Of a stretch of 64,000 nt of DNA, positions 1 through 9,369 are shown in pieces. This stretch comes from CAVVSQ01 sp963848825. Its GTDB lineage: Bacteria > Planctomycetota > Planctomycetia > Gemmatales > Gemmataceae. The first letter of the stretch is position 1, and every line of letters starts with the position of its first letter. Below the pieces are notes generated by a model, which saw only the letters and a program-made list of their open reading frames with translations, did no database searches and was not told where the DNA came from. A program made the position numbers and the translations under genes. The stretch lies in the NCBI GenBank assembly GCA_963848825.1, contig CAWKFA010000015.1:496001-560000 (forward strand), written 5' to 3'.

Positions 1-1622
1 GTGCTGCTGCTGCCGGTGACCGCTTGCAAGGTGGCCGTCACCGTAATCACTACCGCATCGGCTTCGTGGCCTGCAGTTACGCCGTTCACGTCGAAGACTG
101 CGGCCAAGGCCTGGTCGGCAAAGACGAAGATGACCGTATAGGTCGTAATGCCGCCGCTGGTGCTGCTTGTATAGCTGAAATTGCTTGGGTTGCTTGGAGC
201 TGCGATGCCCAGGTCCGCCGTGAGGGCGAAATTGGGCGCAGTGCTGGCCGTGGTGATGAAAACAGTTGCGGTCAGGGTACCTGATATGTCGGTGCGGCTG
301 ACCTGAAGTTGGCCATCCGGGCCGTTGGCCACGGGCGTAAGCAAACCGATGGCGACTTGGTTGTTGGCGGGGGCCTGAACCTCGAATGCTCCCATGTCCA
401 CGACGTTATTGGCAATGCGTGGCCGACCGCGCTGGTCGGTGCTGAGGGGACTCCCCTGCGCATCGATAGCGAGGCCATTGCTGCCCGCGTCAATGGCGGG
501 GCTGCCAGGGAGCAAGGCAATCGTCTGGTTGGTGCCGCCGTTGGATTTGAGGGAATCGAGGCCAAGTACGGCTGGGTCGAGAATGTTGCCGGTGCCTGCC
601 GAGATCCCCGACTCGCTCGTGTTGCCGATCAAGGAATAGTTGGCGTTCACGGTGCTGTCGTTCTCGATATCCGCTCCCGTCCCGGCTGTAGCCGTATTGC
701 CGGCCACGATGGTGTTGTTGAGATTCAGGGTGGCGCTTGCGGCGTTGAAGATGCCGCCGCCATCCTCGGCCGAATTGCCGTTGATGGTGCAATTGATCGC
801 TGTCAACGTGCCGCCGGAAGGGGGAGGGGGCGGTCCGTGGGTGGGGTCATTGAAGATGGCGCCGCCGTGGCCCTGCGCCGCCGAATTGCCGCTCAGCGTG
901 GTGTTGACCAGCGTCACGGTGCCGGTATTGTTGTAAATGCCTCCGCCTCCACCCTTTGCCGTATTGCCGCTCAGCGTGGTGCCCGTGACGGTCATGGTGC
1001 CAAAACTGTTGTAAATGCCCCCGCCCGCGCCACCCAGGGCCGTGTTGCCGCTGATGGTGCCTCCCACGACCGCCAAAGAGCCGGTGTTGTAGATGCCGGC
1101 CCCAATGCCCTGCGTCGTATTGTTGGTGATAGCGCAATTCTGCACGGTCAGCGTGCCCTCGTTTGTAATGGCGCCGCTACCACCAGAGCCCCCGGAGTCG
1201 GTAATTGTCAAGCCGCTGATGGCCGCCGCGACTGACCCATCCACCAGGAATATGCTGACGGCGTTCCCGCCGCTCACCGTCAATTGGCCGCTACCGGGGC
1301 CCGCAATGCTTTCCGGATTGGCTGGGCTGCCGTTGATGTTGCTCAGTTCCAGGAGGGCACTAAGAGTGATCGTTCCCGTCAAGCCCGGGGCGAAAGTGAT
1401 GGTGCCGGGAACGGCCAAGCCATTGTCGTTGAGAATGGCCTGCTGCAGGGAACCGGGCCCGGTAGCATTGATATTGGTCACCAGCAAATCATTAGACGGT
1501 GTGATTCGGTCCTCGAGGCACTCTATCAACAACCGGTGGGTCGAGCGTCGCGCCGGCCGGCGAATCGGGCGGTTGCCCAGTCGAAAAACTTGGGCAATCC
1601 AGGCGGGCCAATGATTGAACAT
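1..1622 (-). CDS. Secreted right-handed beta-helix repeat protein, 3' end beyond window
   Basis: One frame stays open on the minus strand from an ATG at 1622 to the window edge, giving about 540 residues with no stop, so the C-terminus is missing. The N-terminus carries 'LLIECLEDRITPS', resembling the short planctomycete extracellular N-terminal motif (Pfam Planc_extracel). Residues of about 150-330 repeat the pattern 'GGxIYNxxGTxTVxxxTxSGN', typical of parallel beta-helix (pectate-lyase-like or Pmp-like) surface proteins. It is followed by 'LLPGSPAIDAG' and 'DQRGRPRI', the end motifs of the choice-of-anchor Q family. After that come beta-rich Ig-like sequences. The protein is probably exported and acts at the cell surface as an adhesin or polysaccharide-binding protein; the function is inferred from architecture only. 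Confidence 0.85.
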   Translation of the reverse strand, partial: MFNHWPAWIAQVFRLGNRPIRRPARRSTHRLLIECLEDRITPSNDLLVTNINATGPGSLQQAILNDNGLAVPGTITFAPGLTGTITLSALLELSNINGSPANPESIAGPGSGQLTVSGGNAVSIFLVDGSVAAAISGLTITDSGGSGGSGAITNEGTLTVQNCAITNNTTQGIGAGIYNTGSLAVVGGTISGNTALGGAGGGIYNSFGTMTVTGTTLSGNTAKGGGGGIYNNTGTVTLVNTTLSGNSAAQGHGGAIFNDPTHGPPPPPSGGTLTAINCTINGNSAEDGGGIFNAASATLNLNNTIVAGNTATAGTGADIENDSTVNANYSLIGNTSESGISAGTGNILDPAVLGLDSLKSNGGTNQTIALLPGSPAIDAGSNGLAIDAQGSPLSTDQRGRPRIANNVVDMGAFEVQAPANNQVAIGLLTPVANGPDGQLQVSRTDISGTLTATVFITTASTAPNFALTADLGIAAPSNPSNFSYTSSTSGGITTYTVIFVFADQALAAVFDVNGVTAGHEADAVVITVTATLQAVTGSSS

Positions 1623-2357
1623 TCTAACTACTCCGACTACATAATGAGGCTCTAACGATCTCTCATCTCTTGATCAAAGAGGTGAAAACCTGAATTTAGC
1701 CGAGCACATTGTAAGATGGGGTGTTTTCAACACAAGGATAATAATGATCTTTATGCGGGATATATAGGAAATGTAATAATACATGGTAGAATAGGGCAAC
1801 AAACTTACTGAGAAAAGTGGACGTCCATGTTTTCTAGTACTATGCGCTTCTTACGCGGCCGGCCACGTGATGTGAACTGAAATTCCGGCACTGCCGAGGC
1901 TGTTGTCGCCGCTGGCACCGCCTTCCGCTCGGTAGCAAATGGGTCATATCCTTTTGGCAGAATGACTCCCCCACCAGTGGAGGGGTGGCTGCGTGTAAAA
2001 CTTGCAAGCGCAAGGCAACCCATTCGCGCGTGGGAGCGAGGCCCGCCAATACGCGGGGCTCGCTACTCCTTAATATCACGGCATTTATGTTATGCACGTC
2101 TTATGCACGATTCGATGCATCGTCTTATGCACCAAAAAGCACGACAATGCGTGCCTGCATGCATAACATCAGTCGCTAACTGCCGACCTTTGTCCAGAAA
2201 TCGGTAGCGTCGTCTACTTCAGCACGGACCGTTACATGTTGAGGCACCTCAATGGCTGGAATCCCTGCGCAGCCAGGCAAGTTTCGCCGAGAACTCGTTG
2301 CAAAAGGCTGTTCCCTCCAATACAAGAGTAGAAACGTCCATTTCCCGGAGCCGCTCC
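1623..2357. other. Intergenic region, no convincing gene
   Basis: This lies between the divergent starts of the beta-helix gene and comM. The part at 1680-1810 is clearly richer in A+T than its surroundings and is a reasonable place for promoters. Short open frames occur on both strands, but none resembles a protein family or has a convincing ribosome binding site. A cluster of TTATGCAC octamers is described separately. Confidence 0.5.
2090..2166. repeat. Cluster of DnaA-box-like TTATGCAC octamers
   Basis: TTATGCAC occurs at 2090-2097, 2101-2108 and 2125-2132, and the inverted form TGCATAA lies at 2160-2166. The palindrome CGATGCATCG is at 2113-2122. The octamer matches the first eight bases of the relaxed DnaA box TTWTNCACA, but the ninth base is G or C instead of A. 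No dnaA, dnaN or parAB gene is nearby, so it could equally be an operator array for the flanking divergent genes. Confidence 0.35.
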
Positions 2358-3892
2358 ATGCTTGCCAAGCTCAATACATTTGCCCTGGTTGGCATCGAGG
2401 CGGTGCCCGTCGATGTCGAGGTGGATGTATCGGCTGGCCTGCCCAAGACAATTCTCGCCGGCTTGCCCGAGGCGGCAGTGCGTGAGGGCGTTAATCGCAT
2501 CGAACGGGCGCTCTTTAACCTGGGTTATGAACGCCATCCGGGCGCACGGTCATCAATCTGGCGCCGGCGGACCTACCCAAGGCGGCGGCGGCTTTTGACT
2601 TGCCCATCGCGCTGGGCCTTCTCGTGGCGACCGGCCAAATACTGCCCGAACAGATCAAGGATTTTGCCACCGTGGGAGAGTTGGCCCTTGATGGCAGCAT
2701 CCGGCCGGTGAAGGGCGCGCTGGCCGTTGCCATGGCGGCAGCCGGCCAAAAAATCCGCAAGCTGCTGGTGCCCACGTCCAATGCGCGCGAAGCAGCCGTG
2801 GTCGAGGAGGTGCAAGTTTTTGGCGTCAGCACCTTGGCCGAGGCGGTCGGCCTGCTTACGGGCCGGCTCGAAGCCGAGCCCGTCGCTACCGATCTTGAAG
2901 AGCTCTTCACCCGCCTCAGCGTTTACGAGGTCGATTTCGGCGACGTTCGTGGCCAGGAGTTCGCCAAGCGGGCGCTGGTCGTCGCGGCGGCTGGCTGCCA
3001 CAATGTCCTTTTCATCGGTTCACCGGGCACGGGCAAGACCATGCTCGCGCAGCGCTTGCCCACCATCTTGCCGCAACTCAATCTGGCCGAGAGCCTGGAA
3101 ACCACCCGCATCTATAGCGCCCTGGGACGGCTCCAACCGGACCAGCCCCTGCTGGCAACAAGGCCGTTTCGATCGCCGCATCACACCATCTCGGATGCTG
3201 GCATGGTCGGTGGCGGCAGCACGCCCACGCCGGGGGAAATCTCGCTGGCTCATCATGGCGTCCTTTTTCTCGACGAACTTCCCGAATTCAATCGCCGTAG
3301 CCTGGAAGTGCTGCGCCAGCCGCTCGAACAGGGCTCGGTCACGATCTCGCGTGCCCTCAACTCCACGACTTTTCCAGCCAGTTTTATGATGGTGGCGGCG
3401 ATGAACCCTTGCCCGTGCGGCTACCTCGGCGATGCGCGCCATGCTTGTAAGTGCAATCCCGTGCAAATTGAACGGTACATGGGCCGTATCAGCGGCCCGC
3501 TACTTGACCGCATCGATCTGCATATCGAAGTGCCCGCTGTCCCTTTTCAGGAGCTGGCCGCGGTCAATGAGGGCACCACCAGCGCGCTCATGCGCGGCCA
3601 GGTGCAGAACGCGCGTGCACGCCAGCGCGAACGCTTTGGGCAGGGGAGCTCGCGCCTCAACGCACGCATGACGAGCCGGCAATTGCGCAAACATTGCATT
3701 CTCGACGAGCCGGGCAAGGCCCTCCTGCGGACCGCCATGGAGAGCCTGGGGCTATCGGCACGCGCCCACGATCGTATTCTGCGCATGGCCCGCACCATCG
3801 CCGATCTCGAAAGTGCCCCGGATATTGGCGAACAGCATCTATCCGAGGCCATCGGTTATCGCAGCCTGGATCGGAAGCTGTGGAAAAGGTGA
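2358..3892 (+). CDS. comM: ComM/YifB family AAA+ ATPase, one frameshift
   Basis: Mg-chelatase-like AAA+ protein. ComM is a branch-migration helicase in natural transformation. The ATG at 2358 follows GGAG at 2347. The N-terminal S5-like domain 'LNTFALVGIEAVPVDVEV' is in one frame as far as about 2535; the match resumes one frame over at 'SGRTVINLAPADLPK'. The span is 1,535 bases, so restoring one base gives about 511 residues, the normal family length. Walker A 'GSPGTGKT', Walker B 'GVLFLDELPEF', the 'MNPCPCG' motif and the C-terminal 'YRSLDR' are all present, so only the frame is broken. Either the base is a sequence error or the gene was recently inactivated. A separate start at 2600 (TTG) would give only the ATPase part. 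Confidence 0.85.
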
Positions 3893-4097
3893 GGTAAACC
3901 CGAAACCCGCGATACGATCGATGAGGAAAGCAAGAAGAAAGGAAACATCGAGTATGACCTTTCTAACTTTGCCAAGGTTATCTTGGAAATCAAGCGCGTG
4001 ACCTTCGCCGGTTAAACGTGTTTCCTGATTTCCTGTCTTCTTCATTGGTAATTCGACGATAGGAAGGGTCCGGTCCCCTTTTTCAACTGGGTACGGG
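3893..4097. other. Short convergent intergenic region
   Basis: About 200 bases lie between the convergent ends of comM and the TPR-glycosyltransferase gene. No gene and no strong hairpin with a T run was found. Confidence 0.4.
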
Positions 4098-5981
4098 TCA
4101 CACCGCTCCTCGTTGCTTTAAGGCGTCGGCAACATTTTCAAACACCGCACCCCAATCGCCGCGGACGCTTTGCCGAAACAAACGCATGCTTGGATACCAG
4201 GGGCTGTCGGATCGATCCAGCAGCCAGCGCCAGCATGCCGAATAAGGCAGCACCACCCAAACCGGCATACCCAGGGCACCGGCCAGGTGCGCCACCGCCG
4301 TGTCTACCGTCACGACCAGGTCGAGATTCATAAGCACGGCCGCCAGATCTTCCAGAGAGCTTAGGTCGAAACGGCTGCCGACGTCAGCTATGGAAAACGG
4401 TGCAGTGGCAAGCTGTTGGCGTGCCGGACCAACTTGTAGGCTGAGTAGTCGGACACCGGGTAAACGCGCGAGCGGCGCAAAGGCGGCCAGGGGTACGGAG
4501 CGGCGGTCCCCCTTTAATTTCATGCTTCCTTGCCAGACGATGCCAATGTTCAATACAGGCGGAATTTGGTGGGGCAAGCGTCCGGTAACGGTCGCCAGGA
4601 CTTGCCGCCAGGAAGCGGCTTTGGCGGCATCAACCAGCAGGTAGGGGACAGACGCTGGAATGGTCTCGATGTTGGTGCCGAAAAGGCCGGGCAAGCTCAG
4701 CAGCGGAATTTGGACATCGAAAGGGGGTAATGGCTCACCGGCGGCGATGATCCGAGCCACGCCCACGACACCCGCGAGAAGCCTGGTGAGGAGGGGTTGG
4801 CACTCGAAAACCACCGTTCCGCCGTGCCGCCCCACCATGGACAGATAGCGCACGAACTGGAGCGTGTCGCCCAGGCCTTGCTCGGCATAAATGAATAGGG
4901 TTTTTCCTCGCAGGGAAGTGCCATCCCAGCGCGGTTGCGGAAACGAACGTGGCACCACCCCGGGACGAAACCAGCGTTGTTCGTATCCAGGCCAGCCGCC
5001 TTCGAGGTCCCCTTGCAGCAAACGCAGGTGCGTTTGATTCCAGAGCGTCAAGCTGTGTTGGCTATCGAGCTCCAGCGCTTGCCGATAGAAGCTGGCGGCC
5101 TCTTCGAAACGTCCGTCGGCCACACACGCGTTCGCCAGATGGGTGTAGGCGTCAACATAAGCTGGATCAATCAACAAGGTTTGTCGAAAGCAGTCGGCAG
5201 CCTCGTCGAGGCGATCGAGGACCGCCAGCGCATTTCCCAGGTTGTTGTAAACATCGGCGCGGTTGGGGTTCAGACCCAGGGCGTGCCGATAGGACTCTAT
5301 GGCCTCCGCCGGCTGGCCCAACTCCTCCAAAACATTGCCCAGGTTATAATGGGCATCCACCAGGTTGGGATTAAGGTGCAGGGCAGTGCGATAGCACGCG
5401 CCCGCGTCCGTCACCTGCCCGCCCATGTAAAGCGCATTGCCCAGGTGGTGATGAGCGTCCGCCAGGCCCGGCTGAACGCGCAATGCCTGACGATGAGCGG
5501 CTGCTGCTTCGGCGGGCAGGCCGAGTTCGAGGAGTGCAACCCCCAGGTTGAAATGGGCGTACGCGTGGTCTGTGTCTAATCGCGTTACCTGTTGAAAGCA
5601 GGCGCTCGCTTCGGCGGTTCGTCCCTGGGCTTTAAGTACGATGCCGAAGTTGTAGAGTGCGTTGGCGTCGCCGGGATCGATCCGTAAGGCTTGCTGAAAA
5701 CAGGCCTCCGCCTCGGCAAACCGGCGCTGCATTACGAGCAAAATGCCCAGATTGTTCAGGGCGCCGGTGCGGCTGGGGTCGAGCCGAATTGCCTGCTCGA
5801 AACAGGAAATTGCCTCCTCCCAACGGCCGGTGCCTTGCAGCGTTTCGCCGAGTTGACAATGCGCGTTGGCATTCCTTGGGTCGCCCTGCAGAACCTGCCG
5901 ATAGAGGTGTTCAGCCTGGGTGACGTCGCCCGCTTGCCGAAAGTGCCGGGCCAGGTCCATTAATTCAGCAGGGGTCGCCAT
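4098..5981 (-). CDS. TPR protein with C-terminal GT9-like glycosyltransferase domain
   Basis: About 627 residues from the ATG at 5981; a TTG two codons upstream is also in frame. Roughly nine tetratricopeptide repeats (residues 1-310) show the 34-residue pattern with 'NLGNxLxxxGxxxEA' helices. The C-terminal half resembles the ADP-heptose:LPS heptosyltransferase-like (GT9) fold: 'IYAEQGLGDTLQFVRYL' is followed by 'DLVVTVDTAVAHLAGALG' and 'RSDSPWYPSMRLFRQ'. Such proteins are common in planctomycetes and probably transfer a sugar to a cell-surface or protein acceptor in the cytoplasm; the substrate is unknown. The gene lies 171 bases downstream of a close paralogue on the same strand, suggesting tandem duplication and perhaps co-transcription. 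Confidence 0.85.
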   Translation of the reverse strand: MATPAELMDLARHFRQAGDVTQAEHLYRQVLQGDPRNANAHCQLGETLQGTGRWEEAISCFEQAIRLDPSRTGALNNLGILLVMQRRFAEAEACFQQALRIDPGDANALYNFGIVLKAQGRTAEASACFQQVTRLDTDHAYAHFNLGVALLELGLPAEAAAAHRQALRVQPGLADAHHHLGNALYMGGQVTDAGACYRTALHLNPNLVDAHYNLGNVLEELGQPAEAIESYRHALGLNPNRADVYNNLGNALAVLDRLDEAADCFRQTLLIDPAYVDAYTHLANACVADGRFEEAASFYRQALELDSQHSLTLWNQTHLRLLQGDLEGGWPGYEQRWFRPGVVPRSFPQPRWDGTSLRGKTLFIYAEQGLGDTLQFVRYLSMVGRHGGTVVFECQPLLTRLLAGVVGVARIIAAGEPLPPFDVQIPLLSLPGLFGTNIETIPASVPYLLVDAAKAASWRQVLATVTGRLPHQIPPVLNIGIVWQGSMKLKGDRRSVPLAAFAPLARLPGVRLLSLQVGPARQQLATAPFSIADVGSRFDLSSLEDLAAVLMNLDLVVTVDTAVAHLAGALGMPVWVVLPYSACWRWLLDRSDSPWYPSMRLFRQSVRGDWGAVFENVADALKQRGAV

Positions 5982-6006
5982 GAACAAACCAAAGAATGAG
6001 CTGTAA

Positions 6007-6190
6007 TTATTGGAGAAATCCCGGAGCTGCGTCCAGCGTGTCCAGTTTTTGCTGCAGTTCCGTCACGAGGCGTGCAAACACTTCGGGCCATTGGCCCTGC
6101 CGGCGCTGTCGAAAGAGCCGGACCGTCGGGTACCAGGGGCTATCGGAGCGGTTCAGAAGCCAGAACCAATAGGGAACCAGGCAAGCGCTA
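6007..6190 (-). pseudogene. Out-of-frame C-terminal end of the upstream TPR-glycosyltransferase
   Basis: The sequence 'PYWFWLLNRSDSPWYP' and 'RLFRQRRQGQWPEVFARL' aligns with the last 50 residues of the paralogue that ends at 4098, but it lies in a different frame from the body of its own gene, which stops prematurely at 6153. One added or removed base near 6180 restores a full-length C-terminus ending at 6007. It should be read as part of the preceding gene, not as an independent one. Confidence 0.75.
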
Positions 6191-9100
6191 TCCACACGGG
6201 CACTCCACAGGCCCCGCCCAGGTGGGCGACGGAAGTGCAGACGGTTATCACCAAATCGAGACATGGCAACACGGCGGCGACATCGTGCAGAGAGGCAGGG
6301 TCAAAGCGGCTGCCGAGATCAACAATTGGAAAAGTAGCGCTGGCCAGTTGCTCGTGTCCCTGTCCAACCTGCAAACTCAACAAGCGCACGCCGGGCAGGG
6401 CCGCGAGCGGCGCGAACAGAGCCAGCGGCACCGAGCGAAAGGAATCGTCTGGCTGAGTCGGGTTGCCTTGCCAAACGATGCCGATTTTAAAGCCGTCCAT
6501 GGCGCCAAGTTCCTGACGCCAACGCGTCACCAACGCCGCTGCGGAAACTACATAAGGCACGGGGCCAGGAATGTTTTCGAGCGTCGTACCGAATAAGCCC
6601 GGCAGGCTCAGCAGAGGGATTTGCACGTCGAACGCTGGTAAAGGGCGCGCTCCATTCTGGGGTACGAGTTCATCCACGCCAACCACGCCAGCCATGAGAC
6701 GAAGCAAGGCCGGTTGACACTCGAAAAGGACCCGGCCCCCCTGTTCCTTCACCAGGCGCAAATGGCGAGCAAACTGAATGGTGTCTCCCAGCCCCTGTTC
6801 CGCATAAACCAGAATCGTCCGGCCCTCGAGCGCCGAACCATCCCACCGTGGTTGTTGGAAAGAGCGTGGCCTCGTCCCGGGCTGGTGCCAGCGCTGTTCA
6901 TAGTCGCGCCAACCGCCGGCAAATTCCCCCTGCAAAAGGCGCAAGTGCGAACGGTTCCAAAGAGCAATCTTGTGATCGGGATCGAGCGTCAGTGCCTTTT
7001 GATAACAGGCGGCGGACTCGGCGAATTGGCCCAGGTCCTTGAGTGCAAGGCCCAAATTGTTGTGCGTGTCGGCATGCCCGGGATCGATACGGAGCGCCCG
7101 TCGATAGCAGTCTATCGCTTCGGTGCTTCGGCCTTGCTCCTTGAATGCGTGGCCAAGGCTGGTGAGGGCGCCGACGTGGGCAGGATTGATTTGCAGGGCC
7201 TGCTCGTAACAAACCACGGCCGCGGCGGTTTGTCCGGTTGACCGCAGTGCATCGCCGAGATTGCCTAACGCATCGGCGTGACGTGGGGAAAGGGTCAAGG
7301 CCTGGCGGAAACACAGAATTGCTTCCGCTTTCTGGCCGTCCGCAAGCAGGGTTTGCCCCAGGTTGTTATGGGCATCCGCGTAACCCGGATTGATCCGCAG
7401 AGCCTGGCGAAAATACCGGGTCGCCTCGACGGGTTGTCCTTGTTTGACGAGAACGTTGCCGAAGTTGTAGCAAGCATGGGGATGAGCCGGGTTGCATTGC
7501 AAGGAATCGCGATAACATTGCGCGGCGCCGGCAAGGTCTCCGAGTCCAAACAGGACATTGCCCAGGTTGTTATGGGCGTCCGCGTGGTTCGCGACCAGTT
7601 TTATGACCTGCCGAAAGCAAACGTCCGCGGCCGCCAGGTCCCCCTGTTCAAAGTGAACGTTGCCCAGATTGAAATGCGCATGGGCATAATCGGGCGTCAA
7701 ATGCACGGCCAGGCGAAAACAGCGCTTCGCCTCGTCGAATTCACCCTGGCCAACAAGGGCAAGGCCCAGGTTATTGTGCGCCCCCGTGTGGCGGGCATCC
7801 TCTTGCAGAATTTGCCGATAAAAATAGACCGCCTGGCCAAGATCGCCCTGGCGCTGACACCCCACGGCGAGATCGAACAAAGCGGTGAGGTTGGCCATGA
7901 AAAGCTCGGCATGCGGATCAAGAGCGCACAATTCGCGCACCGTTTGGGCATCGCCGGGCAAAATAGCGACGGGACGGCCTAGCAAGTCACGCACCATCGT
8001 ATGGGGATCGATGCCAAGGTTCTGATAAATCGTGGCCAGGATGTCGCGATAGTGGATGGGACGCACCGTGGCGTAGGCGCCGGATTTGTCGGTGGCGCCG
8101 ATGACCTGTCCTGTCGGCATGCCGCCCCCGGCCAGCAAAGCGCCGCCGACAGGCGCCCAGTGGTCGCGGCCGGCGTCTTTGTTAATGAGTGGCGTGCGTC
8201 CGAATTCGCCCCAGACGACGACGCTCACGTCTTTGTCGAGCCCACGCTGATGGATGTCGTCTATCAGCGCGGAAATGCCTCTGTCGAAGAGGGGCAGGTT
8301 GGATCGCAAGTGGCCGAAGTTGTTGCTATGGGTGTCCCAGAAGCCATAGGCCACCGTCACGCAACGCACGCCGGCCTCGACCAGGCGCCGCGCCGTGAGC
8401 AATTGATCGTTCCAGAGGGGGGCGCCATCGCCCTGGTGCCGGGCGGAAGTAATGCCATAGCGGTCGCGGACCGCTCTGGGTTCCTTGTCAAGATTGAGGG
8501 CCTCCACCAGCCGGCGCGATGTCAATACGTCGAACGCCTGGCGATAGGAAACGTCCATGCGTTCCACCGAAAAGTTATCGGCAGCGCGGCCCAGGTTGTC
8601 GACGGTTTGCAACAGGTGACGGCGGCCCGCGAATTCTTCCGGACTGCGATCACGAAGCTGCATGATGGAAAGATTGTCCCCTTCGAACTTGGCACCCGCG
8701 TGAGCCGCACCGACAAAGCCGGGGCCAGGGCTGTTGTAGGGCTTATGCTGCATCGTCGGAAACAGATCGACAAAGGCCGGGACGATGGGCGAGGTTGGCC
8801 CCTGCACGTGCGCGATTACCGAGCCGGCGTTGGGCTTGCCTTCGCGTTTGGCCATGTCCATGCCATAGCCCGTCAACGTCTGAAAGCTGGAATGTTCGTC
8901 GCGCAACCCCACAATGGAGCGAACCAGGGCCAGCTTGTCCATCATGGCGGCCAGGCGCGGCAGGTGTTCGCAGATGCGGATGCCGGGGACGCGCGACGCC
9001 ACAGGCCGAAAGTCCCCCGCGATTTCGCGGGGCGCTTCCGGCTTCATATCGAAAGAATCATGGTGGGAAAGGCCGCCCGAAAGATAAACCATGATGACGG

Positions 9101-9248
9101 CTTTGTGGGAACGGGTGCCGGCAATGGCTTCGGCCTGAAGCAGGCTCGGCAAACTCAAGCCACCCATGGCCAGCGAGCCGACCTGGAGAAAGGAACGCCG
9201 GGAAATGCCATCGCAGTAACGCCGGCGAGCGCCGGTCAAGGTGAACAT
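6153..9248 (-). CDS. DUF1501 protein joined in frame to TPR-glycosyltransferase
   Basis: The ATG at 9248 follows GAGG at a spacing of 7. Residues 1-40 are a Tat signal with 'SRRSFLQVG'. Residues of about 45-440 are DUF1501, a sulfatase-like exported family ('VIMVYLSGGLSHHDSFDMKP', 'VVVWGEFGRTP', 'GRDHW'). From residue 451 ('MANLTALFDLAVG') the sequence becomes eleven or so TPRs plus a GT9-like domain closely resembling the downstream paralogue. A Tat-exported N-terminus attached to a sugar-nucleotide transferase is topologically odd. A TGA at about 7915, one base out of frame, sits where DUF1501 proteins normally end, so two adjacent genes that lost a stop through an indel (second start 7898) is a serious alternative. 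The C-terminus is also cut short by a frame jump near 6180, and the missing end follows in another frame. Confidence 0.75.
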   Translation of the reverse strand: MFTLTGARRRYCDGISRRSFLQVGSLAMGGLSLPSLLQAEAIAGTRSHKAVIMVYLSGGLSHHDSFDMKPEAPREIAGDFRPVASRVPGIRICEHLPRLAAMMDKLALVRSIVGLRDEHSSFQTLTGYGMDMAKREGKPNAGSVIAHVQGPTSPIVPAFVDLFPTMQHKPYNSPGPGFVGAAHAGAKFEGDNLSIMQLRDRSPEEFAGRRHLLQTVDNLGRAADNFSVERMDVSYRQAFDVLTSRRLVEALNLDKEPRAVRDRYGITSARHQGDGAPLWNDQLLTARRLVEAGVRCVTVAYGFWDTHSNNFGHLRSNLPLFDRGISALIDDIHQRGLDKDVSVVVWGEFGRTPLINKDAGRDHWAPVGGALLAGGGMPTGQVIGATDKSGAYATVRPIHYRDILATIYQNLGIDPHTMVRDLLGRPVAILPGDAQTVRELCALDPHAELFMANLTALFDLAVGCQRQGDLGQAVYFYRQILQEDARHTGAHNNLGLALVGQGEFDEAKRCFRLAVHLTPDYAHAHFNLGNVHFEQGDLAAADVCFRQVIKLVANHADAHNNLGNVLFGLGDLAGAAQCYRDSLQCNPAHPHACYNFGNVLVKQGQPVEATRYFRQALRINPGYADAHNNLGQTLLADGQKAEAILCFRQALTLSPRHADALGNLGDALRSTGQTAAAVVCYEQALQINPAHVGALTSLGHAFKEQGRSTEAIDCYRRALRIDPGHADTHNNLGLALKDLGQFAESAACYQKALTLDPDHKIALWNRSHLRLLQGEFAGGWRDYEQRWHQPGTRPRSFQQPRWDGSALEGRTILVYAEQGLGDTIQFARHLRLVKEQGGRVLFECQPALLRLMAGVVGVDELVPQNGARPLPAFDVQIPLLSLPGLFGTTLENIPGPVPYVVSAAALVTRWRQELGAMDGFKIGIVWQGNPTQPDDSFRSVPLALFAPLAALPGVRLLSLQVGQGHEQLASATFPIVDLGSRFDPASLHDVAAVLPCLDLVITVCTSVAHLGGACGVPVWIALAWFPIGSGF

Positions 9249-9369
9249 GGTGCTACCTCGTCAGATAACGGTTCAGGCGCAACCGCTAATGGGGAGACAG
9301 TTCCTCGTATTCTCGCATACTCCAGACAACAAGCCAATGAGAATGGCCTGGCGTCGCGCGCGTTCCTGT

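Noticed and set aside
309..1614. Long plus-strand open frames near the left end
   Set aside because: They are complements of the beta-helix gene; the minus-strand reading shows clear repeats and family motifs, the plus-strand readings do not.
1805..2097. Short minus-strand frames in the first intergenic region
   Set aside because: No ribosome site, no family resemblance and overlapping alternatives in two frames.
2600..3892. A separate short ATPase gene starting at TTG 2600
   Set aside because: The S5-like N-terminal part with a good ribosome site lies immediately upstream one frame away, so it is the body of comM.
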